Shown one piece after another: positions 6,985 through 7,493 of a stretch of 7,493 nucleotides of DNA. The notes beneath the pieces were generated by a model that was given only the letters and a program-made list of their open reading frames with translations, was not told the origin of the DNA and did not search any database. The position numbers and the translations under genes are program-made. The stretch is from an uncultured Oscillibacter sp. (lineage in GTDB: Bacteria; Bacillota; Clostridia; Oscillospirales; Oscillospiraceae): NCBI GenBank assembly GCA_937884915.1, contig CALAAN010000126.1, positions 1 through 7,493 of the forward strand, given 5' to 3'. The stretch's first letter is position 1, and every line of letters begins with the position of its first letter.

Positions 6985-7013
6985 ATCATAGCAAAAAAGC
7001 CGCGAGCAGACAA
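6985..7013 (-). promoter_or_regulatory. Promoter of the XRE regulator gene
   Basis: Minus-strand -35 TTGTCT (7008-7013), a 17-bp spacer and -10 TATGAT (6985-6990) lie just upstream of the GGAGG site. A 6-bp-arm inverted repeat (GCAAAG-GTT-CTTTGC, 7014-7028) abuts the -35 and could be an operator. Confidence 0.7.
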
Positions 7014-7161
7014 GCAAAGGTTCTTTGCAATCGAATATTTGCCCTCCAAAAACACCAATGCCGTCTTTTCTGCACATTCTGTCGAATCCTTCGGCGCAAG
7101 TGCGCCGTACAAGTGTTTTGCCATAGGCAAAACCTTGGCGGAGGGGCAATTCATTTGCCCC
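7014..7161. repeat. Hairpin-rich intergenic segment, no protein gene seen
   Basis: Four perfect small inverted repeats occur in about 150 bp: 7014-7028 (6-bp arms), 7092-7107 (CGGCGC-AAGT-GCGCCG), 7115-7133 (GTTTTGCC-ATA-GGCAAAAC) and 7143-7161 (GGGGCAA-TTCAT-TTGCCCC). The last three are spaced 7-9 nt apart and are followed by the 7186-7227 terminator, which also works in the + direction. This could be a dispersed intergenic repeat or a small structured RNA on the + strand. No good + strand promoter was found, so a DNA-level repeat is as likely. The symmetry is seen directly; the class is not recognised. Confidence 0.5.
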
Positions 7162-7185
7162 GAGCATTTTAATTTCTAACGGAAT

Positions 7186-7227
7186 CCAAAAAAGAGAGAC
7201 AGCTTTTAAGCTGTCTCTCTTTTTTGG
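7186..7227. terminator. Strong bidirectional intrinsic terminator after tRNA-Lys
   Basis: A perfect 18-bp stem (7186-7203 with 7210-7227) encloses a 6-nt loop. The arms end in runs of six A and six T, so it terminates on both strands. On the minus strand it starts at the CCA of the tRNA-Lys sequence, as expected for the natural 3' end of a tRNA transcription unit. Confidence 0.9.
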
Positions 7228-7286
7228 TGCCTCGTCGGGGATTCGAACCCCGGACACCCTGCTTAAAAGGCAGGTGCTCTGCCGAC
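7225..7286 (-). tRNA. tRNA-Lys(UUU), 3' portion only; 5' acceptor strand missing
   Basis: From the D-loop onward the minus strand is a textbook tRNA-Lys. It has the D-stem 3' strand GAGC (7276-7279), an anticodon stem CCTGC/GCAGG around loop CTTTTAA (anticodon TTT at 7265-7267), and a 5-nt variable loop. The T arm is CGGGG/CCCCG with a TTCGAAT loop (7236-7252), followed by the acceptor 3' strand ACGAGGC (7229-7235), discriminator A and encoded CCA. The expected 5' part should pair with the acceptor strand as GCCTCGT and supply GCTC for the D stem. The 14 nt actually present (7287-7300) give only two Watson-Crick acceptor pairs plus one G-T wobble, and a mismatched D stem. So this is probably a truncated, non-functional copy. 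Confidence 0.75.
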
Positions 7287-7304
7287 GGTGCTCGCCGCAC
7301 GGGC

Positions 7305-7331
7305 AGAAAGCCTTGCTACGCAAGGCTTTCT
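7305..7331. repeat. Perfect 12-bp inverted repeat in the tRNA leader
   Basis: AGAAAGCCTTGC (7305-7316) and its exact complement (7320-7331) surround a 3-nt loop. Read rightward it is followed, after a few bases, by CTTTTTCTG. Read leftward it lies between the promoter at 7397-7425 and the truncated tRNA. It could be a terminator-like structure of an adjoining element or a leader hairpin. No flanking gene identifies it. Confidence 0.6.
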
Positions 7332-7396
7332 ATGGCTTTTTCTGCTCCCTGAAATCTGCGCTTTCGGTCGTTAGACCTCCTGCGTTCTTGCTCTAT

Positions 7397-7425
7397 ATTT
7401 TATTCGCTTGGTGAGGAAAAGTCAA
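7397..7425 (-). promoter_or_regulatory. Strong sigma-A-type promoter reading toward the tRNA-Lys fragment
   Basis: Minus-strand -35 TTGACT (7420-7425), a 17-bp spacer and -10 TAAAAT (7397-7402) use the same hexamers as the stalk-protein promoter. The start is expected near 7390, giving a ~100-nt leader with the 7305-7331 hairpin before the tRNA-like sequence. An AGGAGGT at about 7377-7383 has no start codon at a usable distance, so no leader peptide is called. Confidence 0.7.
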
Positions 7426-7428
7426 TTT

Positions 7429-7448
7429 TACTGAACAATACTGAACAC
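7429..7448. repeat. Two tandem 10-bp direct repeats upstream of a -35 box
   Basis: The + strand reads TACTGAACAA then TACTGAACAC, two copies differing at the last base, with a 10-bp (one helical turn) period. They end 3 bp before the -35 hexamer of the leftward promoter, where activator or repressor sites commonly lie. The regulator is unknown. Confidence 0.5.
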
Positions 7449-7493
7449 TTTCTTTTTTAACATCTTTGAAGAACGCAGAACGTCTTTTTTCAT

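Noticed and set aside
6961..7323. N-terminal extension of the XRE protein by about 121 residues
   Set aside because: The frame stays open, but it runs through the promoter, hairpins, the terminator and the tRNA-Lys sequence. A strong ribosome site and the HTH start at 6960 mark the true beginning.
7377..7383. AGGAGGT on the minus strand as ribosome binding site for a leader peptide
   Set aside because: No ATG, GTG or TTG lies within a usable distance downstream; GGTC-TAAC-GACC is more simply a small dyad.
7428..7493. 21-codon basic minus-strand ORF beginning at the window edge
   Set aside because: Its ATG is at the last base, so any ribosome site is outside the window and it could equally be the tail of a longer gene. 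It also contains the direct repeats and ends at the promoter. It cannot be supported from this sequence.

Overview
The window looks like chromosomal DNA of a GC-rich anaerobic Firmicute, most likely a Clostridia/Oscillospirales-type gut bacterium. The basis is a GC-rich coding background with AT-rich intergenic gaps, strong AGGAGG-type ribosome binding sites, sigma-A-like promoters, a TTG start, and a mix of families usual in that group (FtsH, a membrane-anchored alpha/beta hydrolase, MATE, ThrE, HAD phosphatase, a stalk-domain secreted protein and a membrane-linked XRE regulator). The taxonomic placement is inference. No marker gene fixes it.

Layout from left to right. Positions 1-783 (-) carry the N-terminal 261 codons of ftsH, cut by the window edge, with a clear promoter and a leader containing a perfect hairpin. 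Positions 1004-1966 (+) encode a membrane-anchored alpha/beta hydrolase. It converges on a MATE efflux pump (1977-3365, -), and the two stop codons sit in the two arms of one perfect inverted repeat. The MATE gene and a fused threonine/serine-exporter-type protein (3537-4760, +) diverge from back-to-back promoters. A bidirectional terminator at 4774-4807 separates the exporter from a leftward pair: a secreted two-repeat stalk-domain protein (5542-6435, -) followed 22 nt later by a HAD phosphatase (4806-5519, -, TTG start). Upstream of these lies a small membrane-linked XRE regulator (6505-6960, -) with its own promoter.

The right-hand 530 bp (6961-7493) hold no convincing protein gene. They contain the XRE promoter, a cluster of small perfect hairpins (7014-7161), an 18-bp-stem bidirectional terminator (7186-7227), the 3' part of a tRNA-Lys(UUU) gene whose 5' end is missing (7225-7286), a 12-bp-stem hairpin (7305-7331), and a strong leftward promoter (7397-7425) preceded by a 10-bp-period direct repeat.

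The protein genes are mostly separate transcription units and do not form an evident pathway. Only the stalk-domain/HAD pair is arranged like an operon. I see no defence system, biosynthetic cluster or CRISPR. The region most worth a second look is the right edge: the 5'-truncated tRNA-Lys followed by its natural terminator, next to AT-rich sequence. It could be the end of an integrated element or an assembly join at a repeated tRNA.
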